Below are positions 1 through 6,364 of a stretch of DNA of 7,427 nt, one piece after another. The notes below the pieces were generated by a model that did no database searches, was not told the DNA's origin, and saw nothing but the letters and a program-made list of their open reading frames with translations. Within the stretch, counting starts at the first letter, position 1, and each line of letters opens with the position of its first letter. The DNA lies in assembly GCA_016927125.1 (NCBI GenBank), contig JAFGNG010000213.1:1-7427 (forward strand), written 5' to 3'. The DNA is from Planctomycetota bacterium. GTDB lineage: Bacteria > Planctomycetota > SZUA-567 > JAFGNG01. Position numbers and translations under genes: made by a program.

Positions 1-70
1 AGCACCTGAACAACTGGCGCCGGGAAAGCTCAATACGCTTATTCGCCCGGCGATGCAACCCAAATCGTGA
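1..70 (+). CDS. Possible C-terminal tail of an unidentified gene (partial, 5' end outside window)
   Basis: An open frame enters from the left edge (codons from base 2) and ends with TGA at 68-70. It gives 22 residues ending '...IRPAMQPKS'. I do not recognise the family and no domain can be judged from so little. If real, the gene converges with the hydrolase on the - strand, leaving about 90 bases between the two stops. The call is weak because another + frame stays open to 128 and one - strand frame is also open through the same bases and reads like a signal peptide (see findings). The sequence left of the window is needed to choose. Confidence 0.3.
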   Translation, partial: APEQLAPGKLNTLIRPAMQPKS

Positions 71-133
71 CCAAGAGCATAGGGGAAAACCAAAAGGAAC
101 GCAAGCCAGAAAACTACATTTCGAGTGAATTTT

Positions 134-156
134 TTTAGCTTTATGCAAAAGCTAAA
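134..156. repeat. AT-rich hairpin just after the hydrolase stop codon
   Basis: TTTAGCTTT (134-142) and AAAGCTAAA (148-156) form a perfect 9-bp inverted repeat with a 5-base loop. It begins 3 bases beyond the hydrolase stop codon. It is not a standard intrinsic terminator: the T run (130-136) reads as A on the hydrolase transcript, and no T run follows the stem on the + strand. It may protect a 3' end or act as a weak terminator between convergent genes. Confidence 0.45.
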
Positions 157-159
157 GAG

Positions 160-807
160 TTAAAGCATGTTTTGAATAAAGGGGTTATGCTTTTTTTCAT
201 CCGCAATGGTGGTCGCGGGGCCATGTCCGGGGTAAACCGCGGTCTCTGCCGGTAAAGCCAGCAATTTATCCTTGATACTCTTAACCAGTTGCACATAAGA
301 GCATTCCTCCAGATCATAGCGACCCATTGACCCCTGGAAGAGGGTATCGCCACAGAACACCAGGTTATCCTCACGCGCGTAAAAGGCAAGGTGCCCCGGC
401 GCATGCCCCGGAACTGCCAGGCAAGCCAAGGTAAAACCGTCCACTGTGATGCTGTCGGGTTCTGTGATTTCCCGGTCTGCGCCCGGAGCCCTGGCGCTTG
501 CCCCCACCAGGTGGCTGAGGTTGCGCTGAGGGCTTTGCATCCGTTCATTACACTGTGGGCTGCAGACAATGGCCGCCTCCGGATAGCGTTCTTTCAGCGC
601 TCCCAAAGCAGCGATATGGTCAAAATGGCTGTGCGTTACCAAGATGTATGCGGGAGTCAACTGGCATTCAGTAATCGCGGCTGTAATAGCCGACTCATCG
701 CCGCCGGGATCAATGATTGCGCAAAGCTTAGAGCCTTCACGGTAGACCAGATAACAGCAGGTTGCCAGGGGCCCGACCTCAAGGGTGATGACATTAAGCT
801 TTGGCAT
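160..807 (-). CDS. Metallo-beta-lactamase-fold hydrolase, glyoxalase II/YcbL-like
   Basis: This is a 215-residue, probably cytoplasmic, dinuclear-metal hydrolase of the metallo-beta-lactamase fold. The usual metal ligands are all visible: THSHFDH at 58-64 (H59, H61, D63, H64), H135 in PGHAPGH, D154 in GDTLF, and H195 in PGHG. The string GDTLFQGSMGRYD and a C-terminal 'ADEKKHNPF' are typical of the short GloB-like group (YcbL type). These lack the helical C-terminal substrate domain of full glyoxalase II, which is about 250 residues. The likely reaction is hydrolysis of a thioester such as S-lactoylglutathione or another thiol ester; the true substrate cannot be read from sequence. The ATG is set by GGAAGGG nine bases upstream (complement of 817-823). 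The gene is monocistronic here and divergent from the glycosyltransferase. A weak sigma-70-like pair upstream (TTGCAC, 17-base spacer, TAAGAT; complement of 899-904 and 876-881) could drive it. Confidence 0.95.
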   Translation of the reverse strand: MPKLNVITLEVGPLATCCYLVYREGSKLCAIIDPGGDESAITAAITECQLTPAYILVTHSHFDHIAALGALKERYPEAAIVCSPQCNERMQSPQRNLSHLVGASARAPGADREITEPDSITVDGFTLACLAVPGHAPGHLAFYAREDNLVFCGDTLFQGSMGRYDLEECSYVQLVKSIKDKLLALPAETAVYPGHGPATTIADEKKHNPFIQNML

Positions 808-883
808 AAGATAAAACCCTTCCAGCCAGCAGGCTACTACGAAAGTAAAAAGACCGGGTGCATAACTGGAAACTTATCTTATG
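805..883. repeat. 10-base inverted repeat with one arm over the hydrolase start codon
   Basis: CATAAGATAA (805-814) is the exact reverse complement of TTATCTTATG (874-883). On the - strand the inner arm contains the hydrolase ATG, and the ribosome-binding site (817-823) lies in the 59-base interval between arms. The arms are AT-rich, so chance is possible. If the transcript starts upstream of 883, the two arms could pair and mask the start codon. Confidence 0.3.
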
Positions 884-925
884 TAAAGGGTGGGTGTCGT
901 GCAAGGGTATGTTTGCAGCGTGTGG

Positions 926-940
926 GTTTTCTTTGAAAAC
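926..940. repeat. Small palindrome in the divergent upstream region
   Basis: GTTTTC (926-931) and GAAAAC (935-940) form a perfect 6-bp inverted repeat separated by TTT. It lies about 120 bases upstream of the hydrolase start and about 100 bases upstream of the glycosyltransferase start. That placement would suit an operator, but no known binding consensus is claimed. Confidence 0.3.
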
Positions 941-1042
941 AATTAATCAGTTGCAAAAAATCTGAAAGTAAAGAGAATCCATAATGAGAATTAATCTTTG
1001 AGGATGCGTCTTTTTTTAAGGAATTTGCAGGATAAACCCGAA

Positions 1043-2206
1043 ATGCGAATCCTTCATATTATTACCCGGATGATCCTGGGCGGAGCCCAAGAAAACACCA
1101 TGCTTTCCGTGCTTGGACAGGCGGAGCGCCCGGATCTGGAGGTCACGCTCCTGAGCGGCCCCACCACCGGCCCGGAAGGGGATATTACCCCGCTCTTCCT
1201 GAAAAGCGGGGGTAAACTTATTATTGAACCGAACCTGGTGCGACAGCTTAATCCCGCCAGGGATATTGCAGCTTATCAGGCTTTGCGCAAACAGATCCGC
1301 GAATTCCAACCAGAGGTAGTACACACTCACTCCAGCAAGGCGGGGATCCTCGGCAGGATGGCGGCCTGGAAGGAAAAAGTGCCGCTCGTTGTCCATACTA
1401 TCCACGGCCTCCCCTTTCATCCTTACCAGGGTTGGCTTGCCAATCGCATCTATGTAACTGCCGAGCGGTTCGCGGCCAGGCGATGCCACCGGATTGTCTC
1501 GGTAGCAGATGCCATGACCCGGCAGGCCCTGGCCGCCGGGGTGGGCAAGGCGGAGCAATACCGCACTGTCTTCAGCGGTATGGAGATCGAACCCTTCCTC
1601 AGGCGCGATCGCGATCGCGATGAACTGCGGCAACGTTTCGGGCTGGGAAACGATGATTTTGTGATCGGTAAGATCGCCCGCCTCTTTGAACTCAAGGGGC
1701 ATGAATACCTCTTCCAGGCATTTGTCAAAATTTTACAGAAACATCCGCAGGCGCGCCTCTTCCTGGTGGGGGATGGTCTGTGGCGGGAAAAATTCGAAGC
1801 CATTGCACAGGCGCAAGGCTTTGCCGATCGGATAACCTTTGCCGGGCTGGTACCGCGTGACCTCCTGCCGGAAACCATCGCCGCCATGGATATGGTCGCC
1901 CACTGTTCCCTGCGCGAAGGCTTGGCGCGGGTGCTGCCGCAGGCGCTGCTCTCCGGGAAGCCGGTAGTTTCATTCGATGTTGACGGCGCCCGGGAGGTGG
2001 TTATCAATAATCAAACCGGCTACCTGCTCCCGGCGCAGGATGTTGCGGCGCTAACCTCCGCAATTGACGATATCATTACCAATCCGCAGAAAGCCGCCGC
2101 CCTGGCCGCGGCCGGCTGCGAGCTCTGCCGGAAGAATTTTAACTGGCGTGTAATGGTGGATAATCTTTGTAGCTTGTATGCAGAAAGTCTGGGTAACCCA
2201 GCTTAA
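1043..2206 (+). CDS. Glycosyltransferase, GT4 family (GT-B fold)
   Basis: This 387-residue protein has the two Rossmann-like halves of a retaining GT-B glycosyltransferase. The N-terminal acceptor domain has the glycine-rich loop MILGGAQENT (10-19), HTHSSKAG (94-101) and HTIHGLPFHP (118-127). The C-terminal donor domain has IGKIARLFELKGH (208-220), with R213 and K218 as likely nucleotide-phosphate contacts, LVGDG (241-245) and REGLARVLPQ (291-300). The usual E-x7-E motif is E292-x7-Q300 here. It probably transfers a sugar from a nucleotide donor in surface polysaccharide or glycolipid synthesis; donor and acceptor are unknown. The start is taken at ATG 1043 because family members begin MRILHII and an AGGA (1029-1032) sits 10 bases upstream. 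ATG 1004 and TTG 998 would add an atypical, basic 13-15-residue extension and lack a well-spaced ribosome-binding site. Residues 188-193 are encoded by a hexanucleotide repeat. Confidence 0.93.
   Translation: MRILHIITRMILGGAQENTMLSVLGQAERPDLEVTLLSGPTTGPEGDITPLFLKSGGKLIIEPNLVRQLNPARDIAAYQALRKQIREFQPEVVHTHSSKAGILGRMAAWKEKVPLVVHTIHGLPFHPYQGWLANRIYVTAERFAARRCHRIVSVADAMTRQALAAGVGKAEQYRTVFSGMEIEPFLRRDRDRDELRQRFGLGNDDFVIGKIARLFELKGHEYLFQAFVKILQKHPQARLFLVGDGLWREKFEAIAQAQGFADRITFAGLVPRDLLPETIAAMDMVAHCSLREGLARVLPQALLSGKPVVSFDVDGAREVVINNQTGYLLPAQDVAALTSAIDDIITNPQKAAALAAAGCELCRKNFNWRVMVDNLCSLYAESLGNPA
1604..1621 (+). repeat. In-frame tandem hexanucleotide (CGCGAT)3 encoding (Arg-Asp)3
   Basis: Three perfect copies of CGCGAT lie inside the glycosyltransferase and encode residues 188-193, in the region joining the two GT-B domains. 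The array contains two overlapping GCGATCGC octamers. Copy-number change would keep the frame. Confidence 0.85.
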
Positions 2207-2239
2207 AGACAAGAATTACAGGCAGACTGCACTGGGGGA

Positions 2240-2267
2240 TTGACATAATTCTCCGGACAATCATAAA
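2240..2267 (+). promoter_or_regulatory. Putative sigma-70 promoter for the HtrA-like protease
   Basis: A perfect -35 box TTGACA (2240-2245) is followed after 16 bases by CATAAA (2262-2267), a 4/6 match to the -10 box. It lies in the 123-base gap between the glycosyltransferase stop and the protease start, leaving a leader of about 55 bases. No sigma-E-like (GAACTT) element was noticed. Confidence 0.5.
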
Positions 2268-2329
2268 TTGAGATAGTAAAATAATCTTATTGCCCAGTTT
2301 CAGTTAAAACTCTGTATTGGAGCATAACC

Positions 2330-3772
2330 ATGCGGCTGATAATCATTGCAATCCTTGCTTTTGCAATTGCCTCTTCCTCTCTGTGCGCCGAGGAAACCGG
2401 CAATGGCTTTACCCAGGTGGAAAAGCAGGAGCTCCAGGGCTTGCGCCAGACCTCCCAGACTTTCCGTGCGGTTACCGGTAAAGTGCGCCCTGCAGTTGTC
2501 CATCTCCGCTGCACCCTGCCCAAAAACCCTGCCAGCGCTGTTGGTAAAGAAAGCTCTAAGGCATCGGGTGAAGAGGCAACGACCACCAGTGTCGGCAGCG
2601 GAGTAATCATTGATCCCAAGGGATTTATCCTGACCAGCTACCATGTGGTTCTCTTTGCGGAAGAAATCCGTGTCTTCCTTGCCGATCGCAGGGAATTCAA
2701 AGCGCAATTGATTTCTTTTGATGCCATTTCGGACCTTGCGGTTCTACGCATCGACGCCCAGGACCTACCGACGGTGGTACTGGGGGATTCCGAGAAAGCT
2801 GAGGTTGGCGACTGGGTGCTGGCAATCGGGAGTCCCTTCGGATTACAGCAGACTGTTACCGCGGGAATTATTTCAGCCACCGGGCGCGATTTTTCCAGCG
2901 GTGAGGATAATCCTTATGTCGGGTATCAAAATTTCATCCAGACCGACGCTGTGATCTATTCCGGCAGTTCCGGGGGCCCGCTGCTCAACCTGGATGGAGA
3001 GGTTATCGGTATTACCCACAACAATATGGCCATGGCCGTTAAACACAAAATTGTTCATGAATATAAAGGCTTGTCCTTTGCCACCCCCATTAACTTCGCA
3101 AAAAATGTCCTGGAGAGCATGAAAAAAGGGTATGCCGCCCAACGGGCTTACCTCGACGGCGTGGGTTTGCTGGATGTTGACACCGCACTCGCCGAAGCGG
3201 CAAACCTTGACCGGATCTATGGCGCACAAGTCCAGTATGTAAAACGCAACAGTTCTGCCGAAAGGGCAAAATTGCGCACTGGCGACATTATCCTGGCTTT
3301 TGAGGAAACTGAAATCCGCAATAAGGTTCACCTGCGCGGCTTGATTGCCTGCGCTGAAGTGAATAAGGAAATAAGCCTGACGGTGTTACGCGACGGGCAG
3401 GAAATACAACTTCGCTTTAATCCCGAACCCGGTGAATTTATTGTCGAAGACACCATCTTTGGCTTTTCCTTGAGCAACCTTACCCGCTCACTTGCCGACG
3501 TCTATGATAGTGAGAGCACGGAAGGAGCCTTGATCTATTCTGTCAAACAAAGGGGGCTCGGCAGGGAGATTGGCCTGCTCCCGGGGATGATAATAGTCTC
3601 GATCAATGATGTAAACATTCCCGACATCAACGCGTACAGCCAAGCTGCAAAACGCTTCAGCCTGGATAACCCGATTTTGTTTGTAGTCAAATACCAGAAT
3701 TCTATTAAGCGGTTCGGCCTGATCCCCAAGAATCGAGAACCAAAAGAGAATGTGGAGGCGCCGGAAGAATAG
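2330..3772 (+). CDS. HtrA/Deg-family secreted serine protease with two PDZ domains
   Basis: This 480-residue protein is a likely extracytoplasmic quality-control protease or chaperone that cleaves misfolded envelope proteins. Residues 1-20 form a short signal peptide (one Arg, then a hydrophobic run ending SSSLCA), with cleavage probably after A20. There is no proper lipobox. The trypsin-like domain spans about 45-260 with H105 (TSYHVV), D135 (SDLAVLRID) and S214 (GSSGGPLLN), plus a GSPFGLQQTVTAGIIS loop. The family norm near the triad is TN-H-V and GNSGGPL, so Ser replaces Asn at both places. PDZ1 spans about 275-365 (AERAKLRTGDIILAF) and PDZ2 about 375-468 (GFSL, then REIGLLPGMIIVSIND). The architecture and length match DegP/DegQ-type proteins, and the end is an acidic tail. 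GGAG (2319-2322) lies 7 bases before the ATG. The gene has its own putative promoter. Without a wider comparison I do not assign DegP, DegQ or DegS. Confidence 0.95.
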   Translation: MRLIIIAILAFAIASSSLCAEETGNGFTQVEKQELQGLRQTSQTFRAVTGKVRPAVVHLRCTLPKNPASAVGKESSKASGEEATTTSVGSGVIIDPKGFILTSYHVVLFAEEIRVFLADRREFKAQLISFDAISDLAVLRIDAQDLPTVVLGDSEKAEVGDWVLAIGSPFGLQQTVTAGIISATGRDFSSGEDNPYVGYQNFIQTDAVIYSGSSGGPLLNLDGEVIGITHNNMAMAVKHKIVHEYKGLSFATPINFAKNVLESMKKGYAAQRAYLDGVGLLDVDTALAEAANLDRIYGAQVQYVKRNSSAERAKLRTGDIILAFEETEIRNKVHLRGLIACAEVNKEISLTVLRDGQEIQLRFNPEPGEFIVEDTIFGFSLSNLTRSLADVYDSESTEGALIYSVKQRGLGREIGLLPGMIIVSINDVNIPDINAYSQAAKRFSLDNPILFVVKYQNSIKRFGLIPKNREPKENVEAPEE

Positions 3773-3782
3773 CTGCCGGGAA

Positions 3783-3798
3783 GCCCCTTCCCCGGGGC
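3783..3798 (+). repeat. GC-rich hairpin after the protease gene
   Basis: GCCCC (3783-3787) pairs with GGGGC (3794-3798) around a 6-base loop, starting 10 bases after the protease stop. No T run follows (AAACCCAG), so it is not a convincing intrinsic terminator. Confidence 0.3.
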
Positions 3799-3840
3799 AA
3801 ACCCAGTTAAAACTTTTGCTGATGCAATCTTTACACGGCA

Positions 3841-3870
3841 AAGGCAAAACCATATACTCTTTTTTGCCTT
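3841..3870. repeat. 9-bp inverted repeat between the protease and the signalling pair
   Basis: AAGGCAAAA (3841-3849) is the exact complement of TTTTGCCTT (3862-3870), with a 12-base loop. The tail ATGTTATTTCT is T-rich but broken. It could be a weak terminator for the protease transcript or a leader structure of the next operon. The 172-base gap holding it shows no clear promoter. Confidence 0.35.
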
Positions 3871-3944
3871 ATGTTATTTCTGTCACCGCCCTGCCGCACC
3901 CTTTATTTAGTAAGGTTTAAGGTGAGCAGCCAGGAGCAATCACC

Positions 3945-4316
3945 ATGGCGAAAATTATTCAAATCAACGATATCGTCGAGGGCATGATTGCCGCTCATGA
4001 TATTATGAACAACGATGGGCATGTCCTGCTCGCCGGCGGCACCAGGCTGACTCCAAACCATATTAACCTCCTCCGGAAGCGGGAGGTGGAATCCCTGCTG
4101 ATCCGGGAGCCCGGCGAAGAACTGGTCGAAATCGATGAAGAGCTTGCCAAGGTTGAAGAGAACAGCAACTCCGTGGTAATCCGCCGCGCGCAGGAGAGGA
4201 TCCAAAAGGTCTTCGCCAAGGTGCGCGAAGACGAGCTGATGGGTAAGCTGTTTTCCCTGGCGCTCAGCCGGGCGGCAGAAATTACGCTTACCCCGGAGGG
4301 AAATGGCGATGGCTGA
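3945..4316 (+). CDS. Small protein with an HD-GYP/HDOD-associated N-terminal-type domain
   Basis: This 123-residue soluble protein has no signal peptide or membrane segment. Residues 8-53 carry a pattern (NDIVEGMIAAHDI, then DGHVLLAGGTRLTPNHINLLR) like the short accessory domain I recall in front of some HD-GYP or HDOD signalling proteins, with a 'GM-x-A-x-D' start and a 'G-x-x-L-x-x-GG/AGT' core. Residues 55-100 are charged and probably helical (EELVEIDEELAKVEE, then IRRAQERIQKVFAKVRED), which suits a coiled coil or linker. Here the domain stands alone and its stop overlaps the start of the HDOD gene by 8 bases, so it is probably a partner or regulator of that protein. No catalytic residues are apparent. 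AGGAG (3932-3936) sits 8 bases before the ATG. Function is inferred from context only. Confidence 0.8.
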   Translation: MAKIIQINDIVEGMIAAHDIMNNDGHVLLAGGTRLTPNHINLLRKREVESLLIREPGEELVEIDEELAKVEENSNSVVIRRAQERIQKVFAKVREDELMGKLFSLALSRAAEITLTPEGNGDG

Positions 4317-5157
4317 TGTTAAAAAGCTTGTCAGCGAGATTGAAGAATTGCCAACCCTTCCCGTGGTGGTGGCGAAAATCACCGAACTGGTTAATTCCGA
4401 CACTACCTCCGCTTCCGACATCAATTTTACGCTTTCCAAGGATCTTGCCCTCTCCAGTAGGATTTTAAAGATTGTCAATTCCAGCTTTTATGGCTTTCCG
4501 AGGCGGATTAACTCAATTACCCAGGCTGTTGTTATCCTCGGTTTTCATAGCATTCGCAACCTGGCGCTGTCCTCATTTGTTTTCAGTGCCTTTGCGAAGG
4601 GTTGGCAATCATTTGACAACCGCGCTTTCTGGCTCCACTCCCTCGCCACGGCGGTGGCCGCCAACCAGATTGCCGGGTTGCTGCGGGTGCCGCAGCGCAC
4701 CCGGGAAGATATGTTCATTGCCGGTCTGCTGCACGATCTCGGCAAGGTGGTCATGTGCGAATATATCCAGGAGGATATGGACAGGGTATTGAAAATTGTC
4801 GCTCAACAGGACTGCCTCTTTTTAGATGCGGAAGCAGCCTGCCTGGAATATAATCACGCCCACCTCGGGGCAAGCCTGTTGGATTCCTGGAGGCTGCCAA
4901 GCTCAGTGGTCGAACTGGTTGAGTTCCATCACCAGCCGGAAAACGCGGCCGTGGAGTCGCAGCCCTGTGCCGCCATCCACCTGGCGGATATCATCGCGAG
5001 GAGTATCTGCTGCGGCAATGGCGGCGATAACAAGATCCCGAAGATCAATCCTGCCGCCTGGCAAACCCTCGCCCTTGGTTGGGATGACGTCGGCGCGGTA
5101 ATGGACCATACGCTGGCAGAGATGAAGAATGCCAGCGCCTTTTTTGAAGCTGATTAG
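4309..5157 (+). CDS. HDOD-domain signalling protein
   Basis: This 282-residue protein is almost entirely an HDOD domain, a relative of HD phosphohydrolases found in signalling and cell-cycle or motility control in many bacteria. Typical strings are EELPTLPVVVAKI (12-24), LSSRILKIVNSSFYGFP (48-64, the characteristic 'N-S-x-x-Y/F' region), AVVILGFHSIRNLAL (73-87), IAGLLHDLGKVVM (137-149), HAHLGASLLDSW (183-194) and EFHHQP (205-210). The HD-type ligands look retained: H110, H142-D143, H183, H207/H208 and D227. No receiver, GGDEF or EAL domain is present. I chose ATG 4309 over ATG 4303 because GGAGGG (4295-4300) is 8 bases from 4309 but only 2 from 4303. The start overlaps the upstream stop as ATGGCTGA, implying translational coupling with the 123-residue protein. 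Enzyme activity is not established. Confidence 0.92.
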   Translation: MADVKKLVSEIEELPTLPVVVAKITELVNSDTTSASDINFTLSKDLALSSRILKIVNSSFYGFPRRINSITQAVVILGFHSIRNLALSSFVFSAFAKGWQSFDNRAFWLHSLATAVAANQIAGLLRVPQRTREDMFIAGLLHDLGKVVMCEYIQEDMDRVLKIVAQQDCLFLDAEAACLEYNHAHLGASLLDSWRLPSSVVELVEFHHQPENAAVESQPCAAIHLADIIARSICCGNGGDNKIPKINPAAWQTLALGWDDVGAVMDHTLAEMKNASAFFEAD

Positions 5158-5218
5158 TGGTGCCGGAATCCCGCTGCCGGGGGAAAGGCTCCCGCTTTGA
5201 TTGTCCGGAGCCATTTCC

Positions 5219-6364
5219 ATGCATATCGCTTTTAATTTTCATGCGATCGTTCCTCCCTTTACCGGCGTGCAACGCGCGGCCCTGGGGATGCTGAACGGCT
5301 TACTGAGTGCTTCTCCTGAACTCAAGGTAACGGTCTACGTTTCTGCCGGGTTTGAGGTTTCTCTCTTGCCGGATCATCCGGGCTTGCGGATTAAAAAAAG
5401 CTGGTTCTCCAATGGCAACCGTCTGCTGCGCATCTTCTGGGAACATTATGTCCTGCCGGTAAAACTAGCGCAGGACGGCTCCGAACTTTTGCACGCGCCA
5501 TGTTATATCATGCCCTTCTTTTGCCCCAAGCCGGCGGTAGTTAATATCCATGATATCTTTGCTTTTTCCCATCCTGACTTCTGCAAGCTCAGCAACCGAG
5601 CGTATTTCCGCCGGATGATGCCGCGAACCATTCATAAAGCCAGGCGCGTGATTGTCCCTTGTAAAGCGATTAAGAATGAAATTATTGAACACTTCCCCCC
5701 TGTGCCCGCCAGCAAGATTGTGGTCGTTCCCTGGGGAGTGGATAAGCGCTTTCATCCCATCACCGATGCGGCGCAACGCCGGGAAGTACAAAAGCGCTAC
5801 GGCCTGCCGGAGAAATTTATTCTTCATGTCGGCCGCGGGGAACCGAAGAAGAATATCCTGCAAATCATTGAAGGCTATTTTGCTGCCATGACCGTGGAAA
5901 AACTCCCCCACGACCTGGTGTTGTGCGGACCGCAGGGCTGGGGCCTGCAGAGATTAAAACGCACCATTACTGAACTCGGGATTGAGTCGCGGGTAAGGCA
6001 GACCGGTTTTGTTGATGACAAGGATCTCCCGGTGTTGTATGCTCTCGCCGACGCGCTGATCTTCCCTTCCCTGGCAGAAGGCTTTGGCTTTCCCGTCCTG
6101 GAAGCAATGGCTTGCGGAACGCCGGTGATCACCAGCGATCTCCCCGCGATCCGCGAATTGGCCGGAACCGCCGTACACCGGGTGCCCCCTGGAGATCTGC
6201 CCGCCCTGCGCGAAGCGATTGAAGCCGTGCTCGGGAATGAAGGCATTGCCAACCAGTTACGCGAGGAAGGCTTGGCGCGCGCCAGAAATTACACTTGGCA
6301 GCGTTACAGCGAAAGCTTGCTGCGAATCTACCAAGAGGTTATAGCAGAGGAAAAACCGGCGTGA
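5219..6364 (+). CDS. Glycosyltransferase, GT4 family (mannosyltransferase-like)
   Basis: This 381-residue GT-B enzyme is of the GT4 type seen in O-antigen and exopolysaccharide clusters. The N-terminal half has VPPFTGVQRA (11-20), with the G-V-x-R loop, FWEHYVLP (73-80), and VVNIHDIFAFSHPDF (107-121), the 'HD' segment common to mannosyl/rhamnosyltransferases. The C-terminal half has FILHVGRGEPKKN (200-212, R206 and K211 as likely donor-phosphate contacts), GFVDDKDLPVLYALADALIF (263-282), and EGFGFPVLE (E287-x7-E295), the full E-x7-E motif. Donor and acceptor are unknown. The start is ATG 5219 because CGGAG (5206-5210) lies 8 bases before it; the frame-open TTG at 5201 has no such site. The gene sits 61 bases after the HDOD gene without a visible terminator. 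It overlaps the GH3-like gene by 4 bases, suggesting a shared pathway. Confidence 0.93.
   Translation: MHIAFNFHAIVPPFTGVQRAALGMLNGLLSASPELKVTVYVSAGFEVSLLPDHPGLRIKKSWFSNGNRLLRIFWEHYVLPVKLAQDGSELLHAPCYIMPFFCPKPAVVNIHDIFAFSHPDFCKLSNRAYFRRMMPRTIHKARRVIVPCKAIKNEIIEHFPPVPASKIVVVPWGVDKRFHPITDAAQRREVQKRYGLPEKFILHVGRGEPKKNILQIIEGYFAAMTVEKLPHDLVLCGPQGWGLQRLKRTITELGIESRVRQTGFVDDKDLPVLYALADALIFPSLAEGFGFPVLEAMACGTPVITSDLPAIRELAGTAVHRVPPGDLPALREAIEAVLGNEGIANQLREEGLARARNYTWQRYSESLLRIYQEVIAEEKPA

Noticed and set aside
130..156. Intrinsic terminator for the hydrolase
   Set aside because: The hairpin is real but the homopolymer is on the wrong side: it gives A, not U, after the stem in the hydrolase transcript.
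391..936. 181-codon + strand open frame over the hydrolase gene
   Set aside because: It lies antisense to a hydrolase with every metal-ligand motif intact, has no recognisable domain, and is explained as a shadow frame.
1016..1702. 228-codon - strand open frame
   Set aside because: It lies entirely antisense to the first glycosyltransferase and shows no family motif.
2387..2389. Lipoprotein signal in the protease N-terminus (cysteine at residue 19)
   Set aside because: The residues before the cysteine (S-S-L) do not fit the lipobox, where Ala/Gly/Ser should directly precede Cys. An ordinary signal peptide is more likely.
2251..5210. A 13-base inverted match: CTCCGGACAATCA (2251-2263) and TGATTGTCCGGAG (5198-5210), both upstream of genes
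   Set aside because: About 0.4 such matches are expected by chance in a window this size. One copy includes the ribosome-binding site of the second glycosyltransferase, so it is constrained for another reason. No further copies were seen.
5158..5218. Terminator between the HDOD gene and the second glycosyltransferase
   Set aside because: Only a 4-bp stem (CCCG/CGGG, 5170-5181) was found, with no T run, so co-transcription across this gap is more likely.
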